Assembly: GCA_944350065.1 (NCBI GenBank)
Contig: CALVOD010000015.1
Location: 1 to 21,255, forward strand
DNA from: an uncultured Clostridia bacterium
Lineage (GTDB): Bacteria; Bacillota; Clostridia; Christensenellales; DTU072
Reading direction: 5' to 3'
DNA length: 21,255 nt
Below are positions 20,383 through 21,255 of this stretch, piece by piece (position 1 is the first letter of the stretch; each line of letters begins with the position of its first letter). The notes beneath the pieces were generated by a model. It did no database searches and was not told the origin of the DNA. It saw only the letters and a list, made by a program, of their open reading frames with translations. A program made the position numbers and the translations under genes.

Positions 20383-21066
20383 ATGAAATATCTTTACGAT
20401 CTGCACATACACAGCGCGTTGTCGCCCTGTGCGGACAATTCGATGACTCCGGTCTCGATAGTCGCTACGGCGAGCGCGATAGGGCTCGAGATCATCGCCG
20501 TTACCGATCATAACTGCGCCCGCAACGTGCGCAGCGCGGTAGAGGTGGGCGAAGCGCTCGACGTGCTCATCGTGCCCGGTGCGGAGATACAGACCAACGA
20601 GGACGTGCACGTGGCGTGCTATTTTCCCGATTGCGATTCGCTCGACGCCTTTATGGCGGCGATACCTTTTACCGAACTCCTCAACGACGCGGAAGTTTTC
20701 GGGGAGCAATTGGTCGTGAACAGCGACGACGAAGTCACCGATACCGAAAAAAGACTTCTTTTATGCGGGGCGGAAATAAGCGAGACCGAACTCTATAAGC
20801 TCGCTCTCCGTTTCGGCGGCGTGGCGGTTCCGGCCCACGTCGACAGAGAGGCTTACGCCATGCCCGCCGTTCTCGGCGGCGTGCCCGATTACTATAAAGC
20901 GGTGGAATTTTCCGCCTACGGCGGCGGTATGCCCGGTTTCGAGGACAAAGTCACGATAACCGATTCCGACGCGCATTATCTCGAGGATATCGGCAAAAAA
21001 CGCAATTTCATCGAACTTCCGGAGCGCACCGCGGAAGCCCTTATAAGGAAACTTCGCGGAGAATAG
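20383..21066 (+). CDS. PHP-domain phosphoesterase
   Basis: 227 residues. The PHP metal motifs occur in order: DLHIHS (H8, H10), ITDHN (reading AVTDHN), PGAEI, PAHVDRE and DSDAHYLEDIG. These bind two or three metals in a distorted TIM barrel that hydrolyses phosphoesters; substrates range from histidinol phosphate to nucleotides and oligonucleotides, and none can be fixed here. It starts 11 nt after the second DRTGG gene with no clear Shine-Dalgarno, so it depends on coupling. Its place in the hydrogenase-type cluster suggests a signalling or nucleotide-turnover role, not histidine synthesis. Confidence 0.88.
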   Translation: MKYLYDLHIHSALSPCADNSMTPVSIVATASAIGLEIIAVTDHNCARNVRSAVEVGEALDVLIVPGAEIQTNEDVHVACYFPDCDSLDAFMAAIPFTELLNDAEVFGEQLVVNSDDEVTDTEKRLLLCGAEISETELYKLALRFGGVAVPAHVDREAYAMPAVLGGVPDYYKAVEFSAYGGGMPGFEDKVTITDSDAHYLEDIGKKRNFIELPERTAEALIRKLRGE

Positions 21067-21109
21067 GCGTTTTCCTGTATTTTCTTTTCGGATATTGTAT
21101 AAATATTCT

Positions 21110-21137
21110 TTCCACTTCCCGTTTTATATGTTATAAT
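21110..21137 (+). promoter_or_regulatory. Promoter before the NuoE-like gene
   Basis: TATAAT (21132-21137) with a weak TTCCAC (21110-21115) at 16 nt. The leader of about 55 nt carries a GC hairpin and ends with GGAGG before the ATG at 21201. It implies that the next operon can be expressed apart from the sensory genes. Confidence 0.5.
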
Positions 21138-21142
21138 ATTCC

Positions 21143-21168
21143 TGCGCGTGTTTATGCGCGCGCATTTT
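21143..21168 (+). promoter_or_regulatory. Hairpin with T-run in the leader of the NuoE-like gene
   Basis: TGCGCG (21143-21148) can pair with CGCGCA (21159-21164), followed by TTTT. It starts about where the transcript should begin, so it could be a weak attenuator or an mRNA-stabilising 5' hairpin. Confidence 0.3.
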
Positions 21169-21200
21169 AACGTTAAATAACTCATTCTCTGGAGGAATCA

Positions 21201-21255
21201 ATGGCAAAGATCAAATTAACGAAAGTTCCTTTTGCCGGCACGCCCGAACAGGCGA
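21201..21255 (+). CDS. Start of a probable NuoE/HydC-like (2Fe-2S) subunit gene (partial)
   Basis: Only 18 codons are inside the window: MAKIKLTKVPFAGTPEQA. The opening resembles NuoE-type 24-kDa 2Fe-2S subunits of clostridial NADH-dependent (bifurcating) hydrogenases, which often begin with a 'VPF-x-GT-x-EQ' stretch, and the gene order fits. GGAGG at 21191-21195 is a good Shine-Dalgarno. The cysteines that would prove it lie beyond the right edge. Confidence 0.5.
   Translation, partial: MAKIKLTKVPFAGTPEQA

Overview
The window looks like chromosomal DNA from an anaerobic, Gram-positive-type bacterium of the class Clostridia, probably an uncultured gut-type lineage. The grounds are spoVG, a YqhQ-type DUF1385 protein beside prmC and prfA, a DUF5685 / J-domain / membrane-protein trio, a small P-loop ATPase of clostridial type, and a hydrogenase-signalling cluster in front of a NuoE-like gene. 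Species-level placement is not possible from this sequence. Genes are dense, mostly on the + strand; no tRNA, rRNA, CRISPR array, transposase or phage gene was seen, and no stretch over 300 bases lacks a gene.

Layout. (1) 1-478: the 3' end of a rubredoxin-like protein with 21-bp in-frame tandem repeats, then an intergenic region rich in inverted GTAAC motifs and facing terminators. (2) 479-3256: a PRC-barrel protein (-) diverging from an AMP-forming acyl-CoA ligase (+), which converges on spoVG (-). (3) 3257-5704: murC and a zinc-ligand-less MDR dehydrogenase-like protein. (4) 5741-10482: rpmE behind a consensus promoter, then an in-frame DUF1385-PrmC fusion, prfA (the PrmC substrate RF1) and a Re-citrate/2-isopropylmalate synthase-type DRE-TIM enzyme. 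(5) 10530-15665: a tight operon with a P-loop ATPase, thrC, trpS, DUF5685, an HPD-less J-like protein with a cysteine tail, and a multi-spanning membrane protein, closed by a terminator that works in both directions. (6) 15703-17148: an ArsR-type regulator (-) divergent from a 59-residue cysteine-rich hydrophobic peptide, then ung and a strong terminator. (7) 17159-21255: nadE, then a DRTGG protein, a GHKL (RsbW-like) ATPase, an [FeFe]-hydrogenase-like protein, a second DRTGG protein and a PHP phosphoesterase, with the start of a NuoE/HydC-like gene at the right edge.

The most interesting points are the apparent H2/redox-sensing cassette, in which the hydrogenase keeps all four H-cluster cysteines but has Ala where catalytic enzymes carry the proton-relay Cys; the DUF1385-PrmC fusion directly before its substrate gene; the ArsR/cysteine-rich peptide pair; and three genes (the ligase, murC, ung) whose only recognisable -10 element ends 5-6 nt before an ATG without a Shine-Dalgarno, suggesting leaderless mRNAs in a genome that otherwise uses clear Shine-Dalgarno sites.
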